A stretch of DNA of 64,000 nucleotides from Devosia sp. (GTDB lineage Bacteria; Pseudomonadota; Alphaproteobacteria; Rhizobiales; Devosiaceae): contig NZ_JAFKHE010000014.1 in the NCBI RefSeq assembly GCF_017307495.1, positions 233,566 through 297,565 on the forward strand, read 5' to 3'. Each line of letters starts with the position of its first letter. Position 1 is the first letter of the stretch. Position numbers and translations under genes: made by a program. Below, piece by piece: positions 15,907 through 24,462 of the stretch. The notes below the pieces were generated by a model. The model was not told where the DNA came from. It made no database searches and saw only the letters and a program-made list of their open reading frames with translations.

Positions 15907-17079
15907 TCACCAATCCACCACAGTTCCGTCGGCAAGCACGGCGCCGCGGGCATGTAGGATGTCCGGAGCAAAGGGATGCGCCTCGATGACGGATTCGTCG
16001 ACTTCGATGCCGAGGCCCGGCAAGCTCGGCTTGTCCCATCGGCCGGCGCGCCGCTCGATCGGCCAGCGAACGACGTCGCCATACCAGGGCACGGCTCCCG
16101 ACATTTCCTCCTGGATGATCACATTGGGGGTCGAGATGCCGAAATGCAGCGCAGCGACTCCGGCGATAGGACCTAGGGGATTGTGGGGGGCAAGGCCGAT
16201 GCCGGCAGTCTCGGCCATGGCGGCGATCTTCTTGGCTTCCCACAAGCCTCCTGTGTGACAGATGTCGGGCTGCGCGATGTTGAACGCGCGGTGCTTGAGG
16301 GCCGGTTCGAACTCGCGTCGGCCGATCAGGCGTTCGCCGGCAGCGATGGGTAGCGGTGATCGACCGGTGATCTCGGCCAGTCCCGCCAAGTCCTCAGGTG
16401 GAACAGGCTCCTCAGCAAACATGACGCGATGATCCGCAATCGCACGGATGTAGTCCATAGCAGCATTCACCGAGGCCGGTCGGCCGTGGAAATCCACCAT
16501 GATGTCAACGTCCTTGCCGACGACAGCGCGCAGGTCGCCAACCATGCGATCGACCCGATCGACGTCGGATGCCTTTGTGACATAGTGACTATAGGGGATG
16601 CAGACGATCTTGACCGCGTCGTAGCCGGCCTCAGTCACCTGTTTGCCTAACTCAACGATGGCGTTCGAGGTTGTCGACTCGTAGACCGCGCGCATGTCGC
16701 CAAGGCCCAGGTGGGTGTAGGTGCGCAAATGCTCGCGCACGCTGCCGCCGAGCAACTGCCAGACCGGCACGCCGAGGGACCTTCCGAGTATGTCCCACAA
16801 CGCCATTTCGATGCCGCTGATGGCCGACATGCCGATGACGCCCATCCGCCAGAAGCTGTGGCGCGTCAGGATCTGGAAGCAGTGCTCGATATTGCGCGGG
16901 TCCTCTCCGAGCAGCATCGGCTCGAGGTCGGCAATTGCACCGACGATCGCCCTCGTCTTGAACTCGAGCGTGGCTTCTCCCCAGCCGATCAGCCCGGCCT
17001 GGTCCGTTTCCACCCGGACGAATACCCAGTTGCGCATCTCTGCGTTGCAGACGCGTGCGGTGATTGAGGTGATCTTCAT
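15907..17079 (-). CDS. DgoD-like sugar-acid dehydratase (enolase superfamily, MR subgroup)
   Basis: This 390-residue protein matches galactonate dehydratase: D196 and H198 (VDFHGR), E223/E224 (FAEEPV), E249 (AAGERL) and H299 (LAPHNPLGP). The capping loop is GWGEATLEFKTRAIVGAI with HSFWRMGVIGMSAISGIEMALWDI. These enzymes dehydrate aldonates to 2-keto-3-deoxy acids using Mg2+. The gene sits between the signal-less binding protein (6 bp upstream) and the mutarotase. With the SDR and GguC remnant it outlines a non-phosphorylative aldose oxidation route. D-galactonate itself or another aldonate could be the substrate. Confidence 0.9.
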   Translation of the reverse strand: MKITSITARVCNAEMRNWVFVRVETDQAGLIGWGEATLEFKTRAIVGAIADLEPMLLGEDPRNIEHCFQILTRHSFWRMGVIGMSAISGIEMALWDILGRSLGVPVWQLLGGSVREHLRTYTHLGLGDMRAVYESTTSNAIVELGKQVTEAGYDAVKIVCIPYSHYVTKASDVDRVDRMVGDLRAVVGKDVDIMVDFHGRPASVNAAMDYIRAIADHRVMFAEEPVPPEDLAGLAEITGRSPLPIAAGERLIGRREFEPALKHRAFNIAQPDICHTGGLWEAKKIAAMAETAGIGLAPHNPLGPIAGVAALHFGISTPNVIIQEEMSGAVPWYGDVVRWPIERRAGRWDKPSLPGLGIEVDESVIEAHPFAPDILHARGAVLADGTVVDW

Positions 17080-17085
17080 GGCAGC

Positions 17086-18246
17086 CTAGGTGTTGACCAT
17101 TGCAAGAAGCGGCTCGATTTTCGACCAGACATTCGCCGCACTGTCACCGGCCCGCAGTGAATGGGCGACGACCTCACCCGCACGGGCCTGGAAGTCGATG
17201 TAGCCGCGATGCCGCGGTCGCATCCAGGCCGTCTCCACCGAGCGTCGACCGCCTGAGAAAAAGCCGTTGAAGCGCCGGTCGATCTGGGCGTCGTACCACG
17301 CGGCCGCCAGACCTGGCTGGCCATGCCTGTCCGTCATGAGACGCTGCCCCTCCTCGCTCGATGCGAACGCGACGAATGACAGGGCCGCATCCTTGTTCGC
17401 GGATACGCGCGAGATTGCGAGGCCCGTGCCGCCTAGCACCGACCCGGCGTGGTAAGGCGCAGCCAACCCGGCGAAATCGCCGAACGAGAGCGGGCGGCGC
17501 TGGTCGGCTTCGCCGTAGGTGCCGTATCCGTAGACGCAGGGGCAGTAGGCGATGGCGTCCGTCTGCACCATCGCTTCGTGGAGATCGATAGCATTCCAGG
17601 CCAGAGCGTCCTCGGGGCAGAAGGCGAGCAAGGCGCGCACCTGCCCATAGGCCTCCTGGAATCCAGGCCCGTCTACGCTGAAAATACCATCCGGAGATGT
17701 CTCCCACGGGCTGCTGAGATTGGCCATCAGTGCGGCGATAGTCAAGATCGCATGCGGCGTCTTCACCGCGAGGCCGAGCGACAGGCCGTTCCGACGCAGG
17801 CGCTGGCCGAGTGCGATGGCGTCGTGCCAGCTCACCGGCACCGCTTCTTCGTGCTTGGCGAGCAGATCTGCACGATAGGCGGAATGCTGCGTGGCAGCAT
17901 CGATTGGCAGCCCCCAGACGGTGCCCCCGAACCGATAGCTCAGCAGCGACTGGCCAAGGTAGCGATGGCCGTCGGCGAGGGCGACCTGAAGCTCAGGATG
18001 GCCGGACAACGGCTCGAACGCCCCTGTCTCTACTATTGATCCGCTGAACGGATGATCGTAGATAATCAAATCATATACACTTGCCAGGCCCGGCAGACCC
18101 TGGTGCTCGAAGTCGGAAAGCGGGCGCACGATCCACTCAACTTCGATGTCCGGGTAGCGCTGCTGGAAGGCGGCGGTCAGCGGGATAAGAGGACCGGTCG
18201 CACGCCGGTGCCCCCAGGTCAGACCGCGGAGGACAGTCTTTGTCAT
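17086..18246 (-). CDS. Family 1 solute-binding-like protein without signal peptide
   Basis: The 386-residue product from the ATG at 18246 begins MTKTVLRGLTWGHRRATGPL. It has the fold pattern of ABC sugar-binding proteins (LTAAFQQRYPDIEVEWIVRPL, YDLIIYDHPF, GTVWGLPIDAATQ, ISRVSANKDAALSFVAFASS) but no hydrophobic signal segment. Upstream codons to 18300 do not supply one either. It should therefore stay in the cytoplasm. No permease gene lies next to it; it precedes the DgoD-like gene by 6 bp. It may be a sensor or carrier for a metabolite. The GntR gene starts on the other strand with no spacer, so the promoter must lie inside GntR coding sequence. Confidence 0.82.
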   Translation of the reverse strand: MTKTVLRGLTWGHRRATGPLIPLTAAFQQRYPDIEVEWIVRPLSDFEHQGLPGLASVYDLIIYDHPFSGSIVETGAFEPLSGHPELQVALADGHRYLGQSLLSYRFGGTVWGLPIDAATQHSAYRADLLAKHEEAVPVSWHDAIALGQRLRRNGLSLGLAVKTPHAILTIAALMANLSSPWETSPDGIFSVDGPGFQEAYGQVRALLAFCPEDALAWNAIDLHEAMVQTDAIAYCPCVYGYGTYGEADQRRPLSFGDFAGLAAPYHAGSVLGGTGLAISRVSANKDAALSFVAFASSEEGQRLMTDRHGQPGLAAAWYDAQIDRRFNGFFSGGRRSVETAWMRPRHRGYIDFQARAGEVVAHSLRAGDSAANVWSKIEPLLAMVNT

Positions 18247-18980
18247 TGACGGATTCCAAAGAGTTGAAGACTGGCGAACGCACCTTGCTGCGCAAGGCAA
18301 ACTTGGCTGCCCTGGCGCATGACGAGATCAAGCGCCGGATCACAGTTGGGCGCCTCAAGGACGGCGAAAAAGTCGTGCTCGGCGACCTGGCGAAGGAGTT
18401 CGGCACCAGCATTATTCCGATCCGCGAAGCACTCGCCCGGCTTTCCGCCGAACGCCTGGTGACCTACGAGCCCAACAAGGGGTTCCGGGTGGCGCCGGCG
18501 CCGGACGCCGAAGAGATTGCGCATCTGTTCGAAGCGCGAGTCGTGCTGGAGCTGGGGGCGCTCGAGGTGGGGATGGCCAATGTCACCCCCGAACTGGTGG
18601 CGGAACTGACTGCCCTCAACGACGACATCCGCAGCCGGTCGTACGGTGCCAATTTCGAGGCCTTCGAGAGCTTCATCGATCTCAACGCACGCTTCCACGA
18701 GCTGCTGATCGGGCTGACACACAATCCGCTGGTCATCGACGCCTACCAGCGCCTGAGCTATCATGAGCGCATCCCGAGGCTGCTCCACGGCAGCGGCGTC
18801 AACGACATCAAGCGGATCGTCGTCGAGCACGATGCCATCATCGCGGCCCTCGAGGCCCACTCGCTCGAGCATGCGAGGAGCGCCCTGCGCGCCCACATCG
18901 TCGATGCCTATGAGCGCCTGCCGCAGAACTGGCCCGGTCATTCCTTGCGGCCCTTGAACGCAGCGATCCCGGCGCGCTGA
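18240..18980 (+). CDS. GntR-family (FadR/FCD-type) regulator
   Basis: N-terminal winged HTH (DEIKRRITVGRLKDGEKVVLGDLAKEFGTSIIPIREALARLSAERLVTYEPNKGFRV) and a C-terminal FCD ligand domain with the usual metal-binding pattern (FEARVVLELGALEVGM, LNARFHELLIGLTHNP, EHDAIIAALEAHSLEHARSALRAHI). Length is up to 246 residues. No ATG precedes the domain; the frame opens with TTG at 18240, and TTG at 18264 or 18282 are alternatives, so the start is uncertain. Its 5' end overlaps the divergent gene at 18246 and its 3' end overlaps the convergent enoyl-CoA hydratase gene by 43 bp. It probably regulates one or both flanking operons. Confidence 0.88.
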   Translation: MSLTDSKELKTGERTLLRKANLAALAHDEIKRRITVGRLKDGEKVVLGDLAKEFGTSIIPIREALARLSAERLVTYEPNKGFRVAPAPDAEEIAHLFEARVVLELGALEVGMANVTPELVAELTALNDDIRSRSYGANFEAFESFIDLNARFHELLIGLTHNPLVIDAYQRLSYHERIPRLLHGSGVNDIKRIVVEHDAIIAALEAHSLEHARSALRAHIVDAYERLPQNWPGHSLRPLNAAIPAR

Positions 18981-19693
18981 TTGTTCATGGCGAAGGCCAT
19001 GATCATCAGGTCGTTCTCGTGCCGCGCGGCCGGGTCCAGCCCGCCCGTCATCGAGGCCCTGATGCCATCCTTGACGGTGATCACGGCAACCGCGGTGTGG
19101 CGGGCGATACGTTGGGCAATATCGCGGGCCGCGGCCAGCTCTTCGCCAGGCGCTACGAGCTTTTGCACCAGCCCGATGCGATAAGCCTCCTCGGCCTCGA
19201 TCGGATCGCCGGTCAAGGTGAGCAGGCTCGCATGGCCATAGCCGACGAGATGTGTCAGCATCAGCGTCTGACCGCCGCCGCCAAGCCAGCCATGCTTGAC
19301 CTCCGGTGCGCCGAGTTTGGCTCCGGCCGCGCTGACCCGGATGTCGCAATTGGTGGCGATCTCGAGCCCGCCACCGACGCACCAGCCCTTGATGGCGGCA
19401 ATCGTCGGCTTCTTGATGCGGCGGAACTCGGTAGAGTAGCAGATCCGGTTTCGCCAGGCCCAGGCATCCTTGTAGGTGTCGAGGATGTTAAGGTCGGTGC
19501 CGGCGCAGAATGCCCGCTCCCCTGCCCCCGAGACGACGACGGCGCGGATCTCGTCATCCTCGTTGATTGCGCGCCGTGCGTCGCGGATTGCCACCATCAT
19601 TTCGCGGTTGATGGCGTTGTGCTTTGCCGGCCGGTTCAGAACGATCTCGGCGATACCGTCGTCGCCCTTGGTGAAGATAAGGTCCTCGGTCAT
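18938..19693 (-). CDS. Enoyl-CoA hydratase/isomerase family protein
   Basis: Crotonase-fold enzyme of 251 residues. The oxyanion hole is formed by AFCAGTD (about 62-67) and GWCVGGGLEIA (103-113). Both catalytic glutamates of hydratases are present, E111 (GGGLE) and E131 (GAPEV), followed by GWLGGGGQT. The start overlaps the stop of the CoA-transferase gene by ATGA, so the two act on the same CoA thioester. It is the last gene of the AraF-like transporter operon, an unusual setting for acyl-CoA chemistry. Confidence 0.9.
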   Translation of the reverse strand: MTEDLIFTKGDDGIAEIVLNRPAKHNAINREMMVAIRDARRAINEDDEIRAVVVSGAGERAFCAGTDLNILDTYKDAWAWRNRICYSTEFRRIKKPTIAAIKGWCVGGGLEIATNCDIRVSAAGAKLGAPEVKHGWLGGGGQTLMLTHLVGYGHASLLTLTGDPIEAEEAYRIGLVQKLVAPGEELAAARDIAQRIARHTAVAVITVKDGIRASMTGGLDPAARHENDLMIMAFAMNNQRAGIAAFKGRKE

Positions 19694-20913
19694 GCGACTA
19701 CTCCTTCAGATTTGAGCTCTTCGATCGCGGTGGAGCTGAGCCCGAATTCGGCGAGGACCTCGCCGGTGTGTTCGCCGAGCATTGGGGCGCCGCGAAGCGT
19801 CGGCGTCGGCTGGGTGGAAAAGCGGATCGCCGGCGACAGGGTCTTAAGCCGCCCGGCGCGCGGGTGCTCGTACTCGGTAAACAGCCCTTCGCTTTGCGGA
19901 TGGGCGATCAGATCGTCGTAGGTCATGACCGGGCCGCACCAGACGCCGGCGGCATCCAGGGCCGCCACCGTGCTTTCGGTCGGCAGCGGACGCAGCGCCT
20001 CCTGGACGACGGGGTAGACAGCGTCACGCCACTTCTGGAGCGCCGCATCATCACCGGGGTCGGGGCGGCTGGTTGCCAGTTCGGCGAGCTTGTCGCTGTT
20101 GAGAACTTCGGCGATGGCGGCAAGGCTTGATTGTGCAATGGCGATGTAGCCGTCGGTGGTGCTGAAGATGCCATAGGGAGGCTCCATCCAGGCCGAGGCG
20201 TAGGGAGCCGAGCCGCGCTGGCCCGTACGGCCCGTGCTCATGTGGGTAGTGATCTCCTGGATCTGGATTTCGAGTACGGCGGCAAGCAGTGACACCTTGG
20301 CTTCGACCGGCACACCGCGGCGATCGCGCTGGATGATGCCGGCGAGGACCGCCTCGCAGGCATTGTGGGAGGCGGCGACATCGACGATGTAGATCGGCGA
20401 AGGATGCGGCATGCCGTCGGTCGTGCCGGCGTTGAAGGTGGTGCCGGAAAAGCTCTGGACCAACAGGTCCTGCCCGGGCCGTGGGAGCATCGGGCCCGTG
20501 TCGCCATAGCCGGAAATCGAGACGTAGACGATTTTGGGGTTCGCGGCCTTCAGCGCATCGAAGGTGATGCCGAGGCGCTCGGCAACACCGGGGCGCATGT
20601 TCTGGATGACCACGTCCACATCCTTCACCATGCGGAAGAACAGCGCCTGCCCCTTGGGCGTCTTGAGGTCGATCGCGACGGATCGCTTGTTGCGGTTAAT
20701 CGACAGAAATGTCGTCGTCTCGCCGCCGAGGACGACGTCGCGCATCTTGGCGGTGCGGGTAAAGTCGCCACGGTTCGGTCCCTCGATCTTGATGATCTCG
20801 GCGCCCATGTCTCCGAGGCGCTGGGTGCAGAGGGGGCCGGCCAGCGCCAGGGTAAGATCAAGCACGCGGATCCCCGCCAAGGGACCCGTCGGGTCGGTTG
20901 CGATGGTGGTCAT
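19690..20913 (-). CDS. CaiB/BaiF family III CoA-transferase
   Basis: A 407-residue family III CoA-transferase: start GIRVLDLTLALAGPLCTQRLGDMGAEIIKIE, the region FLSINRNKRSVAIDLKTPKG, and catalytic D149 in RPGQDLLVQSFSG. The C-terminal domain includes VWCGPVMTYDDLIAHPQ. It moves CoA onto a carboxylic acid in the cytoplasm. It lies 13 bp after the SMP-30 lactonase and is coupled to the enoyl-CoA hydratase. A plausible role is to activate an acid made by the sugar-oxidation steps, then dehydrate or hydrate it; the substrate is unknown. Confidence 0.92.
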   Translation of the reverse strand: MTTIATDPTGPLAGIRVLDLTLALAGPLCTQRLGDMGAEIIKIEGPNRGDFTRTAKMRDVVLGGETTTFLSINRNKRSVAIDLKTPKGQALFFRMVKDVDVVIQNMRPGVAERLGITFDALKAANPKIVYVSISGYGDTGPMLPRPGQDLLVQSFSGTTFNAGTTDGMPHPSPIYIVDVAASHNACEAVLAGIIQRDRRGVPVEAKVSLLAAVLEIQIQEITTHMSTGRTGQRGSAPYASAWMEPPYGIFSTTDGYIAIAQSSLAAIAEVLNSDKLAELATSRPDPGDDAALQKWRDAVYPVVQEALRPLPTESTVAALDAAGVWCGPVMTYDDLIAHPQSEGLFTEYEHPRAGRLKTLSPAIRFSTQPTPTLRGAPMLGEHTGEVLAEFGLSSTAIEELKSEGVVA

Positions 20914-20926
20914 GTCTGGTTCCTTG

Positions 20927-21859
20927 CTAGCCCGCGAACTGCGTCGGGCGAACTCCGCTCACGCCAGGCCGAACGGCAAACAGCCCGCCGGCCTGTGGTT
21001 GATTTGAAAGATCCTCGACCGTCAGATGCAGGCGAGAGGACGTGATATAGAGGGTGGCAAGGTCCGGCCCGCCAAAGGCGCAGCAGGTTACCCTCGAAGC
21101 GGGGACATCGACCTTCCGGTCGATGCTGCCATCGGGAGCAAAGCGCAGGACGCATCCGCCTTCCCAGCGCGCATTCCACAGGTAGCCTTCCGCATCCACC
21201 GTGCAGCCGTCGGGGAACCCGCAACCCTCGGGCGCGGCGAACACGCGCCGGTTGGCGATCGCCCCGAGTTCGACGTCGAAATCGTATGCGTAGATGGCGC
21301 CTACGAGTGTATCGGCGAAGTACATGGTCTTGGCATCGGGCGACCAGCAGGTGGCGTTGGCGATGCCGATTCCGCCATCCATAGGTACCGGGATCAGATC
21401 GGCGCCGACCTTGTAGAGTGTCCCGACGCTCTCGGGGACATCGAGGTAGGTGTTGTCTGGCGCTATGTTGTTTCGCATGGTGCCGAACCAGAAGCGCCCC
21501 GCAGCGTCCGTGCTGCCGTCATTGCAGCGGTTGAGCGGCTTGTCCGCTTCGTGCGCGGCGACGCGCTTCAGGCTGCCATCCCTAGGGTTGAAGATGTTCA
21601 GGCCGTGATGAGAGGCCACCACCAGGCGCCCATCCCGGCGCTTGCTCAGCGACATGACCATCTCGGGCATCGGCCACTGGTCGTGCTGGCCCGTTTGGGG
21701 ATCGAGGCGGTGAATGGCTGACGGCATCGGGACGTCGACCCACCAGAGCACCCCCTCGACCGGGTCCCAGATGATCCCCTCGCCGAGCTTGTCGCGGCAA
21801 TCGAGGACGCATCTGACCTCGTCGGACGCGATCGTATCCACGTTGCTCACCACACTCAT
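20927..21859 (-). CDS. SMP-30/gluconolactonase family lactonase
   Basis: Beta-propeller lactonase of 310 residues. Metal-site motifs are visible: LGEGIIWDPVEGVLWWVD (first Glu), RCNDGSTDAAGRFWFGTM (Asn-Asp), IANATCWSPDAKTMYFADT and FPDGCTVDAEGYLWNARW (Asp). Members hydrolyse sugar lactones to aldonates with a divalent metal. It overlaps the permease gene by 4 bp (ATGA at 21859-21856). It fits an oxidative route in which an imported aldose is oxidised to a lactone and opened to the acid. Confidence 0.93.
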   Translation of the reverse strand: MSVVSNVDTIASDEVRCVLDCRDKLGEGIIWDPVEGVLWWVDVPMPSAIHRLDPQTGQHDQWPMPEMVMSLSKRRDGRLVVASHHGLNIFNPRDGSLKRVAAHEADKPLNRCNDGSTDAAGRFWFGTMRNNIAPDNTYLDVPESVGTLYKVGADLIPVPMDGGIGIANATCWSPDAKTMYFADTLVGAIYAYDFDVELGAIANRRVFAAPEGCGFPDGCTVDAEGYLWNARWEGGCVLRFAPDGSIDRKVDVPASRVTCCAFGGPDLATLYITSSRLHLTVEDLSNQPQAGGLFAVRPGVSGVRPTQFAG

Positions 21860-22869
21860 GCCGGTCGCCTCGTCCTGAATTCCATGATCATCACCGCGCC
21901 CAGCAGCAACACGCCCTTGGCCAGCAGCTGGTAGAAATTGGGCACCATCATCAGCAGCATGCCGTTGTTGAGCGTACCGATGATAAGAACGCCCAGGATG
22001 GTGCCAACGATCGTTCCACGGCCGCCGGCCATTGCGCAGCCACCGAGGAATGCCGCGGTGATCGCTTCGAGCTCAAGGCCGGCTGAACCCGAGGATGGCT
22101 GCCCGCTGGTCGAACGGGCGGTTAGCAGCACCGCCGCGACGCCGCAGATGAGGCCGGTAAGCGTGTAAACGCCGACGCGGTAGCGCTCGAGCCGGATGCC
22201 GGCGAGGCGAGCGGCGTTCGGATTGCCACCGATAGCGTAAATGTTGCGGCCCATGTCGGTGGCTCGCATGAAGTAAACCATCAGCACCGCGATGACGCTG
22301 AACACGATGACGGTCATCGGCACGCCGGCGATACGGCCCGCACCGATCCAGTTGAAATCGGTATTGAGGACACCGATTGCCTTGCCGTTGGAGACGATGT
22401 AGGCGACGCCCTGGAAGATGGCGAGCGTTGCCAATGTCGTGATGATCGGATTGACCCGACCCTTGGTGACAAGCAGTCCGTTCACCGCCCCGCCAATGCC
22501 GCCGACAGCGACGGCAGCGAGGATGCCCACGGCGGCCGAGTCCACACTGCTCATCGCCAGCGCAGCGACGACCGACGCCATCCCGACGATCGAGCCGACC
22601 GAGACGTCGATGCCGCCCGAAATGATGACCACCGTCTGCGCCATCGCAACGATGCCCAGGATAGTGATCGCGTTGAGGATCGCCGTGAAGTTGCGGGGCG
22701 AAAAGAACGCATCGGGCCGGAGCGAACCGAAAATGGCGACGAGGACCAGCAGCGCCACGAGGAGGCTGAGGTTCTGCGGCCCGATGGCGTTCAGAAGGCG
22801 CCGCACGGGATGGCTCCGGGTCGGCGACATGGCTGCAGTGGCGGGAGCTTCAGAGGTAGCGTTTTCCAT
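21856..22869 (-). CDS. Ribose/arabinose-type ABC permease (RbsC-like)
   Basis: Inner-membrane permease of 337 residues with about 8-10 hydrophobic segments. Family signatures are VVIISGGIDVSVGSIVGMASV, GRNIYAIGGNPNAARLAGIRLERYRVGVYTLTG, GQPSSGSAGLELEAITAAFLGGCAMAGGRGTIVGTILG and the C-terminal NNGMLLMMVPNFYQLLAKG. It lies 10 bp after the dual ATPase gene. The dimer would form the membrane pore for the AraF-like binding protein. Confidence 0.93.
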   Translation of the reverse strand: MENATSEAPATAAMSPTRSHPVRRLLNAIGPQNLSLLVALLVLVAIFGSLRPDAFFSPRNFTAILNAITILGIVAMAQTVVIISGGIDVSVGSIVGMASVVAALAMSSVDSAAVGILAAVAVGGIGGAVNGLLVTKGRVNPIITTLATLAIFQGVAYIVSNGKAIGVLNTDFNWIGAGRIAGVPMTVIVFSVIAVLMVYFMRATDMGRNIYAIGGNPNAARLAGIRLERYRVGVYTLTGLICGVAAVLLTARSTSGQPSSGSAGLELEAITAAFLGGCAMAGGRGTIVGTILGVLIIGTLNNGMLLMMVPNFYQLLAKGVLLLGAVMIMEFRTRRPA

Positions 22870-22879
22870 AAGTTCCCCC

Positions 22880-24397
22880 TTAGAGGTGACGCGGCATGAT
22901 TTCGCGGAGCACCGCTTCTTCGCTGGCGCCCTGGGCGTCCAGCGTGGCGGTGATGCGGCCGGCCTGAAGACAGATGATGCGATCCGAGAGGCCTAGAATT
23001 TCCGGGAGTTCCGACGAAACCAGCAGGATTGCAGCACCTGCGGCTGCCAGTTCGTCGATCAGCGCATAGACGTCGGCCTTGGCCCCGACATCGATACCCC
23101 GAGTTGGTTCGTCGAGGATCAGGACGCGCGGGTGGGTCGCGAGCCAGCGCGCGAGGATCAGCTTTTGCTGGTTGCCGCCGGACAGCTTCCCGATCCATTG
23201 ATCGAGTGAGGGTGTCTTCACCCGCATCCGCCGCGTGTATTCGGTGACGACACGGCGCTCTTCCTTCTTGCGGATGATACGCAACGGACTGATCCGCCTG
23301 AGGATAGCGATAGACGCGTTCTCCATCACGCTGCGTTCGAGGAACAGGCCGTCCGCCTTGCGCTCTTCGGGCACGTAGACGAGCCCGGCATCCACCGCCT
23401 CTCGCGGCGAACGGAGGGCGACGTCCTGACCGGCGATGCGCACGCGCCCGGAACGGCGCGGCAGGGCGCCGAACAAGGCCTTCGAGAGCTCGGTTCGCCC
23501 TGCCCCTATGAGCCCGGCCAGGCCAACGACTTCCCCGGCCCGCAGGGTGAAGGAGATGTCGGTGACATCCTCGGAGGTTAGCCCTTCAACCTCCAGCACC
23601 GTGGCGCCATTGGCCTGGCGCTGCTTGCGCATACCGCTGTCGAGTGCTCGCCCGACCATCATCGAGATGAGTTGAGGCTGATCCAGTTCAGCCGCCTCGC
23701 GAACGCCGACCAGGGAACCATCGCGCAACACTGCGACGCGATCGGAGAGGCCGAGGATCTCGTTCATGCGATGGGAGACGTAGAGAATGCCGACGCCGTC
23801 GGCGCGCAACCGGCGCACCAGATCGAACAGGTCGTGAGCCTCGGCTTCCGACAGAGACGAGGTTGGCTCGTCGAGCGCCAGCACCTTGAGCCCCTGACGC
23901 AGCGAGCGCAGGATCTCGACCATCTGCCGCTTGGCGGGGGTCAGGTCGGAAGCGATCGTTTCCGGATCGATCTCTTGGCCGAAGCGGAAGGTCGACAGCA
24001 GTTGCGCCGCGTCCTCGTTGAGGCGTTTCCAGTCGACCAGCCGCCCGGCCCGGCGCGGCAACTCGCCGATGAAGATGTTCTCCGCCACCGTCGTGCCGGG
24101 AACAATGTCCGGCTCCTGATAGACGACGCGGATGCCGGCCTTCCTCGCGTGAAGCGGCGTCGGGAAATGCTGCGGCACGCCGTCGATGGTGATCGCGCCC
24201 TGATCGGCGTGGTAGGCGCCGGCCATGATCTTGAGCAGCGTGGATTTGCCCGCGCCATTCTCGCCCATCAGCGCCAGCACTTCGCCGGCCCGCACATCGA
24301 GCGACACATCGCGGAGCGCCTTTACCACGCCGAACGATTTACAGATTCCGGTAAAGCCAAGCCGTGGCGGCTTGCTGCCGGTTTGTGGGTGCAACAT
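22880..24397 (-). CDS. Sugar ABC transporter dual-domain ATPase (RbsA/AraG-like)
   Basis: Two nucleotide-binding domains in one chain of 505 residues. The first has Walker A GENGAGKST and Walker B VLALDEPTSSLS, but its signature LTPAKRQMVEI is degenerate. The second has the typical weak Walker A GLIGAGRTE, signature LSGGNQQK and Walker B VLILDEPTRGID. This asymmetry is normal for the RbsA/AraG/MglA family. The ATG at 24397 is taken as start; a GTG at 24409 is an in-frame alternative and neither has a strong ribosome-binding site. A long stem-loop (24423-24448) separates it from the binding-protein gene. Confidence 0.92.
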   Translation of the reverse strand: MLHPQTGSKPPRLGFTGICKSFGVVKALRDVSLDVRAGEVLALMGENGAGKSTLLKIMAGAYHADQGAITIDGVPQHFPTPLHARKAGIRVVYQEPDIVPGTTVAENIFIGELPRRAGRLVDWKRLNEDAAQLLSTFRFGQEIDPETIASDLTPAKRQMVEILRSLRQGLKVLALDEPTSSLSEAEAHDLFDLVRRLRADGVGILYVSHRMNEILGLSDRVAVLRDGSLVGVREAAELDQPQLISMMVGRALDSGMRKQRQANGATVLEVEGLTSEDVTDISFTLRAGEVVGLAGLIGAGRTELSKALFGALPRRSGRVRIAGQDVALRSPREAVDAGLVYVPEERKADGLFLERSVMENASIAILRRISPLRIIRKKEERRVVTEYTRRMRVKTPSLDQWIGKLSGGNQQKLILARWLATHPRVLILDEPTRGIDVGAKADVYALIDELAAAGAAILLVSSELPEILGLSDRIICLQAGRITATLDAQGASEEAVLREIMPRHL

Positions 24398-24422
24398 TTC
24401 TAGAACCACCGAAGCAATGAAC

Positions 24423-24448
24423 GTCCCAGCTCGTTGCCGAGCTGGGAC
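24423..24448 (-). promoter_or_regulatory. Strong stem-loop after AraF-like binding-protein gene
   Basis: GTCCCAGCTCG-TTGC-CGAGCTGGGAC is a perfect 11-bp stem with a tetraloop, between the binding-protein stop (24463) and the ATPase start. There is no T-tract. It is placed to protect the binding-protein mRNA or to reduce readthrough into the ATPase gene. Confidence 0.65.
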
Positions 24449-24462
24449 TTGGGCTCAGGACG

